Shown: piece by piece, positions 52,687 to 60,801 of the stretch | Numbering within the stretch: the stretch's first letter is position 1 | How the letters are laid out: each line of letters opens with the position of its first letter | Source: Lachnospiraceae bacterium 28-4 | GTDB lineage: Bacteria; Bacillota; Clostridia; Lachnospirales; Lachnospiraceae | Assembly (NCBI GenBank): GCA_000403275.2 | Contig: KE159598.1 | Span: forward strand, 679,236 to 743,235 | Length of the DNA: 64,000 nucleotides | Direction: 5' to 3' | Translations under genes and position numbers: made by a program | Notes under the pieces: generated by a model | The model's input: the letters and a program-made list of their open reading frames with translations, nothing else | Told to the model about the DNA's origin: nothing | Databases searched by the model: none

Positions 52687-54621
52687 ATGATAACTGATAG
52701 GAAAGAAATCGAGAGTGTGCTTCAGATTGGTGAGAAAATCTTATTAGATCATCCAGAATTGTACAACATGAGTTTGGATGAGGTGTTAGTTAAATTGGAT
52801 GATGGAACAGAGCAGATGCTGCACAATAGATGGGGAGTGACGGCATGGATGGTGGTACAATCATTGGAATGCTTTGATGTGAAAAATTTGGTTATACAGT
52901 TGTCGGAGATAGATAGTGGGATTCTGACTTATAAGTATGCAGGGTATCTTCTTCAAGTAAAATATCAAATAAATTTAGAAGAACTAATATTGGAAGCGGA
53001 TAAATATGAGAAGTTTGATAAAATCATATTATATGTCAATGAAAATATTGTATTTCAATCAGAAGTAAATGAACAATATATTGGCAGAATTATAAATATG
53101 ATTGGAAACCATATGGATAATAACCTTCACCGAGCTTTTTTAGTAAATTATGCAAAGTACATTATAAATATGGATGCACAAAGGCTGACAGAAGAAATAT
53201 TAGGAAACCTGGCAGGACAGGCACAATATGATTTTATGTCTGTTTTACGGTGGGAATGGTATCAGAAAGATGTGTTAGAAGCGGCAAACGTCGCTGAGAG
53301 GATGATTCAAAGGGGCAGTTTCTGGAGTAAAAAAGCTGCCATTGATTTTGTAGAGAGTGGATTCTATTATGATAAAGCGATATTCGGAAGATATTTTGTA
53401 CAGTTAGAAAATATGGCCTTAGAGAATGCAGAGCTTTGGCAGATGATAATCAAAGTTTTTGTGAATTATGCGGTTAAAGTTACTTCCGGTGATAGTATCG
53501 AAGAGAAACAGTTATACCGTAAAGTTATTGAATATTTGAAAAAGATTCCGGAAGGAACATTACAGGAAAAAAGCTGTTTTATTGAGGCTTTACAGTGGAA
53601 TAAGGAAATTCCAAAAGAGATAGTGTCCATTTTTCAAATTCTAATATCAAAATCATTTGGTAAAAATCAAAATATATTAGATATGCTGAAAAATTACTTA
53701 TATGTGCAAATAGAAAATGCTGGATGGAAAATGATATTAAAAAATATGCGGCAGATTTTTATTGCTAATAAGTATGGTGCCAATTATGAAGAATTTTTCA
53801 ACGGAATGTCAACAATTATTTATGAATTTTCAAAGTATCCAGAGAGAGTAACTAGAGAAGCCTTGAAGGATATGCTTTCGGCGGATGTAGACATTTTTTT
53901 CTTTGGACTAGGACTATTATTGAAAGCTGGAAACCTTTCAAAATTATATAGTGAAAATGAAGTGTCCGAAGTAAAGATAATCTTTACTAATTGGCAGATG
54001 ATACGTTTGATGAAAGGAGCTCTTTACTTTGCAGTTGAGACGAAAAAGATTTGTCATATGGCCTTTCAGCTGCTGGGTTTTTCTGGCGAGAATAATAGTA
54101 AATATATAGAATTTTGCATGGAGGAAGTATATGGAAATTATCCGGGAACATTTTTTGAAATTGCAGAAAACTATAAGGAAGTAAACGATTCAAAACAGGT
54201 AGATTTAGCAAATAGAGTCATAAAAGTGCATAACCGAATTTTAAAGGAAAGAGAATTATGTTACAAAATTAAAGATTTGCGACCCTCCAGAATACATCAA
54301 AACATTTATCGGAAAGCGCGAATGGATCAAAATCGACAAATGAATAAGAGAGCGCATAAGGAATCTTTTTTTGCACAGATGTTTCCTGCGGAAATATTGA
54401 AATATGGAAAGCGAAGTGGATTTATTGTTATAGGGAGACGTGATGAAGAAAGTTTTCAGGTAAGTCCATTTGCAAAATTTGAATATAGTATCGAAATACC
54501 AGCGGTTTATACAAAAGATCCAGTGGAGTTTGAATTGCGTAGAAGGAAATATTTGGATGAGGTGAAAAAGAATGCGGCTAGTAATAAAGGATTACCTGCT
54601 TCAACTGAAAGAAAAAGATGA
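52687..54621 (+). CDS. 644-residue helical protein of cassette 1, function unknown
   Basis: Not recognised. The protein appears almost wholly alpha-helical, with repeating hydrophobic helices about 35-40 residues apart (for example LITYKYAGYLLQVKYQ-like and DFMSVLRWEWYQKDVLEAAN), suggesting a HEAT/ARM-like scaffold. No membrane segment, Walker motif or nuclease motif was seen. The basic C-terminus follows a short beta-rich part (KRSGFIVIGRRDEESFQVSP). It is translated from AGAGGTG, 14 nt after the nucleotidyltransferase gene, and overlaps the next gene by 50 nt, so the two products probably act together. AT-rich codon use differs from the flagellar genes. Confidence 0.7.
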   Translation: MITDRKEIESVLQIGEKILLDHPELYNMSLDEVLVKLDDGTEQMLHNRWGVTAWMVVQSLECFDVKNLVIQLSEIDSGILTYKYAGYLLQVKYQINLEELILEADKYEKFDKIILYVNENIVFQSEVNEQYIGRIINMIGNHMDNNLHRAFLVNYAKYIINMDAQRLTEEILGNLAGQAQYDFMSVLRWEWYQKDVLEAANVAERMIQRGSFWSKKAAIDFVESGFYYDKAIFGRYFVQLENMALENAELWQMIIKVFVNYAVKVTSGDSIEEKQLYRKVIEYLKKIPEGTLQEKSCFIEALQWNKEIPKEIVSIFQILISKSFGKNQNILDMLKNYLYVQIENAGWKMILKNMRQIFIANKYGANYEEFFNGMSTIIYEFSKYPERVTREALKDMLSADVDIFFFGLGLLLKAGNLSKLYSENEVSEVKIIFTNWQMIRLMKGALYFAVETKKICHMAFQLLGFSGENNSKYIEFCMEEVYGNYPGTFFEIAENYKEVNDSKQVDLANRVIKVHNRILKERELCYKIKDLRPSRIHQNIYRKARMDQNRQMNKRAHKESFFAQMFPAEILKYGKRSGFIVIGRRDEESFQVSPFAKFEYSIEIPAVYTKDPVEFELRRRKYLDEVKKNAASNKGLPASTERKR

Positions 54622-55312
54622 ATTAGATTTATTTTTATGTGATTTGTTGCTTCAAATGGGTTATATTACAGATAATAAGCCAAAAACCGGAAATAGACAA
54701 TATGGTGTGGATATTCGTGCATATAATGACAATGAAATACTTCTTACCATAGTGAAGCAAGGAAATTTGAATCGAAGAAATTGGGATTCTGATCAGAATG
54801 CAGTCAGGCAGAGTTTAAATGATATTCAAGATACATATATAGAATTTATCAAAGGAAAAGAACGTAAAAAAGAGTTGCATATTATTGTGGCTGCAAATGG
54901 TGTGATAGATGAAGCGGTTAGACCAAGCTGGGAAGGATATGTCAGTCACAATACTACATGGAGCGGAATGAAAGTACAAATTGAATTTTGGAATATAGAC
55001 AAATTAGTGGATGATGTTCAGAAATATCTATTTGATGAACATATTTTTGGAGCGGAGATGCAGAGTTTCTTGAGAAAAGCCTTGTATTTTATTGGTGAAA
55101 GTGATTATAGAAATGAGTATTTTGAATGCATTATTGAGGATTATCTTTTACGATTAAAAAGTATGGATACACCAAAAGAGCGTAGAAAGAAACTTTCAGG
55201 TCTCCATTTGGCATGTCAGATGATTGCTCAATATGCAGCGGAAGCAGGTATTTACAAAATTGGTATTATGGTATCAGAATATCTGATTATCAGATACTGG
55301 AAATACATGCTA
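54572..55312 (+). pseudogene. 5' part of a restriction-nuclease-like gene split by an IS630 element
   Basis: The first 247 codons of a 536-residue reading frame. The N-terminus looks like a PD-(D/E)XK restriction fold: LFLCDLLLQMGYITD, then GNRQYGVDIRAYNDNEILLT and IVKQGN. D47 and K62 could be catalytic, but the residue two before the Lys is Ile rather than Glu/Gln, so activity is uncertain. GAGGTG (54559-54564) precedes the ATG. Through the inserted element the frame runs only one codon further (Val, TAA). Removing 55313-56593 plus one TA joins codon CTA to GAG at 56596 in frame. Confidence 0.8.
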
Positions 55313-56595
55313 GTATAATATCTTTTTAATAGCTCGACTATATTTAAGACCTGTGCTATAATGTCTTTATAAAAATTTTGGAGGACATTTTCATGGGCAA
55401 AAAAGCATCATCAATCGAACTTAGCAATGAAGAAAGAGAATATCTGGAACTTCAAACTCGTGCCAGAACAATTCAAGCTCAAACCGTTACAAGAGCGCGA
55501 ATTTTATTATTACGTGCGGATGCCATGTCCATAGATGCGATTGCTGATAAAGTAGGTCTCAACCGCTGCAGCGTCATGCTCTGCCTTAAAAAGTTTAAAG
55601 AAGGAGGCATTGAAAACGCACTCTTTGATGCTCCCGGCCGTGGAAGAAATGCTGAGATTACAGACGAAGAAAAAGCCTGGATCATTAACACCGCGTGCCA
55701 GAAGCCAGTTGATTTTGGATATGCTGCCGAAACCTGGACTTATGCAGGGCTGACCTCACATATTAATAAAACTGCTGAAGCAGCTGGATACACAAGACTT
55801 TCCACCATTCATAAAAGTACAGTAAATACGATTCTTGACGAGGCAGACATAAAACCACATAAAATAACTTATTATTGTGAGAACAGAGATCCTGATTTTG
55901 ATTCCAAAATGCATAATGTACTGCTTGTGTATAAGCAGCTTGAAATGCAGTTTAACGAATCCGGAGAACTTATTGTATCTGATGATTCACCCGTACATGT
56001 GCTGTCTTATGATGAAAAGCCTGGAATACAGGCTGTTGCAACAACATCGGATGATTTAATGCCGGACGAAAGGCATCAGGCCATCAGTAGGGATTACGAA
56101 TACAAACGTTTAGGTACTCTTTCATTATTAGCTGCAATCGATCTCCAAACAGGAGAAGCGATTCCGCTTGTAAGAGACAGGCACAGCAGCAGGGAATACA
56201 TAGAATTTTTAAAGCTGTTAGACGACAAGTACCAAAAGGGAGACAAAATCCGCATAGTACTCGATAATCTTAAAGTTCATACATCGGAGGCAACCAGAAA
56301 ATACCTGGCAACCGTACCAGGAAGATTCGAATTTGTATTCACTCCCAAACATGGATCATGGCTTAATATGGTTGAAGGTTTCTTCAGCAAGATGACTCGT
56401 CAGATGCTTAAAGGCATCCGTGTCAAATCTAAGGAGGAACTTACTAATCGCATCTACAACTATTTTGCAGAAATAAACGAAGAACCGATTGTGTTCCACT
56501 GGAAATATAAACTTGATGACATTGATGTATCGGAAGAAATCATTGTTGATACTCTGCCTGTCAAAAAGTCGATTTAATTAAAAGATGAAATACTA
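55311..56595 (+). mobile_element. IS630-family insertion sequence with TA target duplication
   Basis: Element body 55313-56593 (1281 bp) between duplicated TA dinucleotides (55311-55312 and 56594-56595), as expected for IS630/Tc1 insertion. The terminal inverted repeats (55313-55338 and 56568-56593) match at 20 of 26 positions, starting GTAT and including ATCTTTT and TCGAC. It holds one transposase gene and interrupts the restriction-nuclease-like gene. An extended -10 (TGCTATAAT, 55354-55362) lies before the transposase. Confidence 0.92.
55393..56577 (+). CDS. IS630 family transposase
   Basis: A 394-residue DDE transposase. It has an N-terminal HTH (MSIDAIADKVGLNRCSVMLC), a linker, and the catalytic domain with Asp in VLSYDEKPGIQA, Asp in IRIVLDNLKVHTS and Glu in HGSWLNMVEGFFSKM. 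The ATG at 55393 follows GGAGGACATTTTC. The stop lies inside the right inverted repeat. It appears intact, so the copy may still be mobile. Confidence 0.93.
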   Translation: MGKKASSIELSNEEREYLELQTRARTIQAQTVTRARILLLRADAMSIDAIADKVGLNRCSVMLCLKKFKEGGIENALFDAPGRGRNAEITDEEKAWIINTACQKPVDFGYAAETWTYAGLTSHINKTAEAAGYTRLSTIHKSTVNTILDEADIKPHKITYYCENRDPDFDSKMHNVLLVYKQLEMQFNESGELIVSDDSPVHVLSYDEKPGIQAVATTSDDLMPDERHQAISRDYEYKRLGTLSLLAAIDLQTGEAIPLVRDRHSSREYIEFLKLLDDKYQKGDKIRIVLDNLKVHTSEATRKYLATVPGRFEFVFTPKHGSWLNMVEGFFSKMTRQMLKGIRVKSKEELTNRIYNYFAEINEEPIVFHWKYKLDDIDVSEEIIVDTLPVKKSI

Positions 56596-57465
56596 GAGAA
56601 CAATAAACTTGGCAAATTATCGGATGTAGAATGGTTACATAAATTTTTAGCTATGTATGAAAAATGGAATCAAAAATATTATGAGGCAGTTCGGTATTGT
56701 TGCGAGGGAGAAGACAGGATTCCATTTTATAATCCAGTAGAGCAGAGATTGTTGGTGTATGAGGTATTAGGGTATCTGATTTCGTATGCTTATTATTTAT
56801 CATTTCGAAGAGAATATGATAGAGTGGCGGGTGGAAGATGTTATGAGGTTCACGCAAGTATAATTAACTTAATAAATAATCATGCACAATTTGCATATGC
56901 GCCATATGACCGTCATATTGGAATTATCAGTATGTTATATCGCCTATTAGATCGTTTAGAACGGACAGAAGATATTTGTGGACTGATGAGATATCAGTGT
57001 ACACGTTTAGCGTATTATTATCTTATGTACCATAAATATCCAACGACCGCAGATTCCATTGAAGATGCCATTGATATTGATATGGGAGCTTTGGCAGAAG
57101 ATTATCAGACTTCTGCATTTTGGGGGACTATGTTGGAGTGGATAGTATTAATGGATCAGTGCGAATTGTATCAATTTTTACAGAGCTTTTTGAAAGATGA
57201 TTTGAAAAATGTTACGAAATGTGTATGGTTTTTAAGGTCAGAAGAAGAATCCAAATTTTATGATGTCTATGCAATGAATCAGGCAGGTGAAGGGATGGCA
57301 TTGCGATTGGAGAAAACGTTTGATAAGTTTAAAGAAAAAGTCATGTTTATTATGAAACAGTATGAGAAAGAGCAATTTAGTTTTGATGAATATTCGTTTG
57401 CAGCATTGGAATTTATTGTCTGTAGATATTATGGGTATTTAGTACGTGTTAAACGAGAAGAATAG
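56596..57465 (+). pseudogene. 3' part of the interrupted restriction-nuclease-like gene
   Basis: The final 289 codons of the frame that begins at 54572. This half is helical and rich in aromatic residues (YEVLGYLISYAYYLSFRREY, IGIISMLYRLLDRLERTED, EMLEWIVL-like stretch) with no recognised domain. An ORF from the ATG at 56653 could give a 270-residue fragment, but no good ribosome binding site precedes it. The frame is otherwise free of stops, so the insertion is recent. Confidence 0.75.
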
Positions 57466-57469
57466 AGAT

Positions 57470-57703
57470 ATTTGGGGGAAGAATCTTACCCCCAAATGGA
57501 GAATGGCTATCCCCCAAATTTGAAAAGTATGTAACAAGAAATTTTAAAAAACAAAATGATTTTCCCCAAAAATAAAATTTGGGGGATACGGTTGAAAAGC
57601 CGCTGGCTTAGAGCAGTCAAAAATCACAGCAAAGCCAGTAAAATACATAGTTCCGGGGATATGCGACCAGAACACAAAAAGAGGAAAGTTCGTAAAACAG
57701 ATG
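57470..57703. repeat. island repeat R, copy A
   Basis: About 234 bp closely matching 59046-59290. It contains a hairpin ATTTGGGGG/CCCCCAAAT (57470-57478 and 57489-57497), a larger inverted repeat TATCCCCCAAATTT (57508-57521) with AAATTTGGGGGATA (57575-57588), and CTGGCTT...AAGCCAG. It ends in a reading frame for GKFVKQMR and a stop, which resembles the EF-Ts C-terminus. It directly follows cassette 1. Confidence 0.8.
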
Positions 57704-57743
57704 CGTTAGTGAACTTTGCGGCGAATTTTATAACGAAACGAAA

Positions 57744-57779
57744 AGAATCTATGGGTAAATGCTCATAGGTTCTTTTTTT
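57744..57779 (+). terminator. rho-independent terminator after repeat R copy A
   Basis: AGAATCTATGGG pairs with CTCATAGGTTCT (12 pairs, two of them G-U) around a 6-nt loop, followed by T7. It lies after the tsf-like end of copy A, in the position the tsf terminator holds at the native site. Confidence 0.85.
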
Positions 57780-57812
57780 GAACTTTATATATGAAAATAT
57801 TAAAAGTTGAAG

Positions 57813-57818
57813 TATAAT
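57813..57818 (+). promoter_or_regulatory. -10 box before the YhcG cassette
   Basis: TATAAT with only a weak -35 (TATGAA, 57790-57795). It is the best promoter candidate between the terminator at 57779 and the gene at 57965. Confidence 0.35.
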
Positions 57819-57849
57819 AAGAGAAAAATAATAATTTCAGAAGGTGGAT

Positions 57850-57978
57850 ATGATGAGTTATCTTAGAATGTATAGAGATAAGAATGATACTTTAAAAATA
57901 GGTGAACTTAGTGATTATGTTAAATTTGTCAGACGGTGTCTGACAAATTTAAGGGAGGTAATGCATGGGCGAAATTAG
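57850..57978 (+). CDS. possible 42-residue leader peptide ORF
   Basis: An ATG with AAGGTGG (57841-57847) opens a 42-codon frame (MMSYLRMYRDKND...) that crosses the perfect hairpin at 57921-57951 and overlaps the YhcG-type gene start by 14 nt. Translation through the hairpin could control the downstream gene. It may equally be chance. Confidence 0.3.
   Translation: MMSYLRMYRDKNDTLKIGELSDYVKFVRRCLTNLREVMHGRN
57921..57951. promoter_or_regulatory. perfect 14-bp inverted repeat at the YhcG gene ribosome binding site
   Basis: TAAATTTGTCAGAC (57921-57934), a 3-nt loop GGT, and GTCTGACAAATTTA (57938-57951), immediately before AGGGAGG (57952-57958). As RNA it is a strong hairpin; as DNA it is an operator-like palindrome. 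Confidence 0.7.
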
Positions 57979-58987
57979 ATTAAATACTGTATTGGAAGAT
58001 TTAATTTTAAACATTGAAGAAACCGTGAAAAGAGCAAAAGAGAACCTAGCAGGTGTTGTTAATAGCACCATGACAGAAACCTATTGGCTGATTGGAAAAT
58101 ATATTGTGGAATCAGAACAGAATGGTAACATTAAAGCGGCTTATGGAAGTAAATTACTTACTACACTTTCTAAAGAATTGACGTTGCGTTTAGGTAAGGG
58201 CTATAGTCGGCCGAATCTAAATAATATGAGAAAGTTTTATTTAAGATATCCAGATTATCATTTAGTATCTGATAAATTGAGTTGGTCACATATCTGTGAA
58301 CTGATAAAAATTGATGATGATTTGGAAAGAAGTTTTTATGAAAAAGAAACGATAAGCGAAAAGTGGGGTGTTAGGGAACTACAACGTCAAATGGAATCTG
58401 CACTTTTTCTTCGGTTGGCAGTGAGCCGTGATAAAGAAGGAATTTTATCATTAGCACAGGAAGGAATTGAGATTCAAACACCTGAAGATGTTATTAAAAA
58501 CACTTATACTTTAGAATTTTTGAATATACCAGAATTGAAACAATATTCGGAAGGTGATTTGGAACAAAGAATAATTGATAATCTCCAGATATTTTTGCTA
58601 GAACTCGGAAAAGGTTTTACCTTTGTTGGACGACAGTATAAAATAACAGTAAATAATATTCACTACCATGTAGATTTGGTATTTTACCACCGTATTTTAA
58701 AATGTTTTGTGCTAATTGATTTAAAGAAAAATTCGGTTAGACATGAAGATATAGGTCAAATGAATATGTATCTGGGGTATTTTGCAATGGAAGAGAATAT
58801 GCCAGATGACAATGCGCCTATTGGGATTATTTTAAGTAAAAACAAAGATGAATTGCTTGTAGAATATGCTACTTATGGGATGGACAGCAATCTATTTGTT
58901 TCAAAATATGAATTATATCTGCCTAACAGAAAAGAGCTGGAAAAATTGGTTTATAATATTTTACATGATGATATACAAAACGGATAA
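57965..58987 (+). CDS. YhcG-type PD-(D/E)XK nuclease domain protein (DUF1016)
   Basis: A 340-residue protein of the YhcG family. The N-terminal winged-helix-like DUF1016_N region includes GKGYSRPNLNNMRKFYLRYP and LSWSHICELIKI. The C-terminal nuclease domain has VDLVFYHR (D237), FVLIDLK (D252, K254) and GQMNMYL (Q265), the family's active-site pattern. Relatives occur widely in accessory islands and restriction-like loci; their precise role is unproven. It stands alone between repeat R copies A and B, forming cassette 2. Confidence 0.88.
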   Translation: MGEIRLNTVLEDLILNIEETVKRAKENLAGVVNSTMTETYWLIGKYIVESEQNGNIKAAYGSKLLTTLSKELTLRLGKGYSRPNLNNMRKFYLRYPDYHLVSDKLSWSHICELIKIDDDLERSFYEKETISEKWGVRELQRQMESALFLRLAVSRDKEGILSLAQEGIEIQTPEDVIKNTYTLEFLNIPELKQYSEGDLEQRIIDNLQIFLLELGKGFTFVGRQYKITVNNIHYHVDLVFYHRILKCFVLIDLKKNSVRHEDIGQMNMYLGYFAMEENMPDDNAPIGIILSKNKDELLVEYATYGMDSNLFVSKYELYLPNRKELEKLVYNILHDDIQNG

Positions 58988-59045
58988 AATACAAACGTAT
59001 AGACTGTAAAAAGATATTTCGTGATAATCTGTAAAAAGGTTAGGA

Positions 59046-59290
59046 ATTTGGGGGAAGAGCCTTACCCCCAAATTCCCCCAAATGGAGAATGGCTATCCCC
59101 CAAATTTGAAAAATAAGAAATTGGAAATTTTAGAAAGCAAAATGAATTTTCCCCCAAAATAAAATTTGGGGGATGCAGTTGAAAAGCCGCTGGCTTAGAG
59201 CAGTCAAAAATCTCTGCAAAGCCAGTAAAATACATAGTTTCGGGGATATATGACCGGAACATGAAAAGGGGAAAGTTCGCAAAACAGATG
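59046..59290. repeat. island repeat R, copy B
   Basis: About 245 bp closely matching 57470-57703, with the same hairpins (AATTTGGGGG 59045-59054 with CCCCCAAATT 59065-59074). It ends in GKFAKQM, in frame with the copied tsf end NQ and stop. The stretch 58988-59471 holds no gene other than this repeat, the tsf-end copy, a terminator and a promoter. Confidence 0.8.
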
Positions 59291-59313
59291 AATCAGTAGA
59301 AATTTGTCGAAAT
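59285..59313. repeat. tsf 3'-end direct repeat, downstream copy (putative attachment site)
   Basis: Identical over 29 bp to 51180-51208. Similarity then continues, with scattered differences, through the terminator, promoter, XRE gene and nucleotidyltransferase gene to about 60777. Confidence 0.8.
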
Positions 59314-59337
59314 TGGGCAGATAACGATAAGAATGAG

Positions 59338-59380
59338 AACCCTTGTAGATGGTGTGTGAATGCCATTTGCAGGGGTTTTT
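59338..59380 (+). terminator. copy of the tsf terminator
   Basis: AACCCTTGTAGATGG pairs with CCATTTGCAGGGGTT, followed by T5. It is a diverged copy of the terminator at 51233-51275. Confidence 0.8.
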
Positions 59381-59406
59381 GATATTATGTATTAGATTTT
59401 CATTTC

Positions 59407-59435
59407 TTGACACTATCACGATATACCGTTATAAT
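59407..59435 (+). promoter_or_regulatory. consensus sigma-A promoter with internal palindrome, XRE copy 2
   Basis: TTGACA (59407-59412), 17-nt spacer, TATAAT (59430-59435). ACGATATACCGT (59418-59429) is preserved exactly from copy 1. Confidence 0.75.
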
Positions 59436-59471
59436 CGATAGAAAAAGAATACATGAAATGGAGAATGAGAA

Positions 59472-60059
59472 ATGGAATTGATGAGTTTGTTAAAGGAAAG
59501 GCAGCTTTCTGTTTATCAGTGTGCTAAGGAAAGCCATGTACCATATACTACATTGTCAGATATTGTGAAAGGAAAAACCAGGATTGAAAAATGTACAGTA
59601 GAAACGATATATAAATTAGCGAGGACGCTTCACGTGACAATGGAAGAACTTTTAACAGATTTTTTTAATGAAGATGAAAATGCGCCAAATTTAAGAGATT
59701 TTGAAATATATAAAAGTAATATCTGTCATTTAGTGAAAGATAAGGGGGATATAGACTTTATCATTGATATTTTAAAAGAAAATCAAATAAGGACTTATTG
59801 GGAACGGCAATGGTATCGGGAAAGTTTTTATCTTTTGGCTATGGTAGATTACTTAAGCAGGGAAAATGAACTTCCATTGTGTAATGATTATGAAGATATA
59901 AGGAACTGTAAGCTGTCGGAGCCGTTATATCCAAAGGATATCATTCTTGCTACAAAGCTGGATGATTCCCTTGATAAGAAAGAACAATGTCTGAAAGAAG
60001 CGATTCCTGAATTTTTGAGGTTTAATATTATAGAAAGCGAGATAAGGAATGTCTGTTGA
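59472..60059 (+). CDS. XRE-family regulator of island cassette 3
   Basis: A 195-residue near-copy of the protein at 51367, with about 16 differences, mostly conservative and concentrated around residues 60-66 and 150-168. The helix-turn-helix is almost unchanged, so it should recognise the same operator. It overlaps the next gene by 11 nt exactly as in copy 1. Cross-regulation between the two cassettes is likely. Confidence 0.82.
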   Translation: MELMSLLKERQLSVYQCAKESHVPYTTLSDIVKGKTRIEKCTVETIYKLARTLHVTMEELLTDFFNEDENAPNLRDFEIYKSNICHLVKDKGDIDFIIDILKENQIRTYWERQWYRESFYLLAMVDYLSRENELPLCNDYEDIRNCKLSEPLYPKDIILATKLDDSLDKKEQCLKEAIPEFLRFNIIESEIRNVC

Positions 60060-60777
60060 GAAAGGTTTTACCAAAGAAAATCTGGACTATTATTTGAAGG
60101 AACTGGCAAAAGAGTTTCGGAAGAGAAATGGAAAAAATACGCCTGCTGAGATTGTGTTAGTTGGAGGTGCGGCAATTCTTGCCAATTATGGGTTTCGTGA
60201 AATGACCTATGATATAGATGCGGTCATAACAGCATCATCGGCCATGAAGGAGGCAGTTAATACAGTAGGAGACCGTCTCGGTCTGCCAAATGGCTGGTTG
60301 AATGCAGACTTTAAGAATACAAGTTCTTATAGTCCTAAATTATCGCAATACTCTAAGTATTACCGTACTTATTCTAATGTATTGAATATCAGGACAATTA
60401 GCGCGGAATATCTTGTAGCCATGAAATTAATGTCCGGGAGACGTTATAAGAAGGATTTGTCTGATATTATTGGTATTTTGAGTGAACAAGAAAGAAGGGG
60501 AGAGCCTTTAAGTTATCGGCAGATTGATTGTGCAGTAAGAAATCTGTATGGCGGGTGGGATGATATTTCCGAATATGCAATACAGGTTTTGAAAGCGGCT
60601 TTAAATTCAGAAAATCTGAAACAATTATTTATGGAACAGGAACGAGAAGAGGAATTATCAAAACAGGTAGTGTTTCAAGTTCAAAAATATGAAGGAGAAA
60701 AAGTAAAGGAAAGTAATGTGGAGGAGATTATTCAAAAAGCTTTGAGGAAGAAAAGGGATGATAGGGGTGCGAGATAG
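60049..60777 (+). CDS. DUF6036-like nucleotidyltransferase, cassette 3
   Basis: A 242-residue near-copy of the protein at 51944, with about 22 differences, mainly in the C-terminal half. The core motifs GG (39-40) and D55/D57 are kept. Similarity between the two loci stops right at the end of this gene; downstream sequences are unrelated. In cassette 3 it is followed by an MBL-fold gene instead of the 644-residue gene. Confidence 0.72.
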   Translation: MSVEKGFTKENLDYYLKELAKEFRKRNGKNTPAEIVLVGGAAILANYGFREMTYDIDAVITASSAMKEAVNTVGDRLGLPNGWLNADFKNTSSYSPKLSQYSKYYRTYSNVLNIRTISAEYLVAMKLMSGRRYKKDLSDIIGILSEQERRGEPLSYRQIDCAVRNLYGGWDDISEYAIQVLKAALNSENLKQLFMEQEREEELSKQVVFQVQKYEGEKVKESNVEEIIQKALRKKRDDRGAR

Positions 60778-60801
60778 ATTAAGGAAAATGAGAGGCATAG
60801 G

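Noticed and set aside
57556-57768. 70-residue open frame after the interrupted gene
   Set aside because: It lies mostly within repeat R copy A, and copy B does not keep an equivalent frame; the stretch is better explained as a non-coding repeat.
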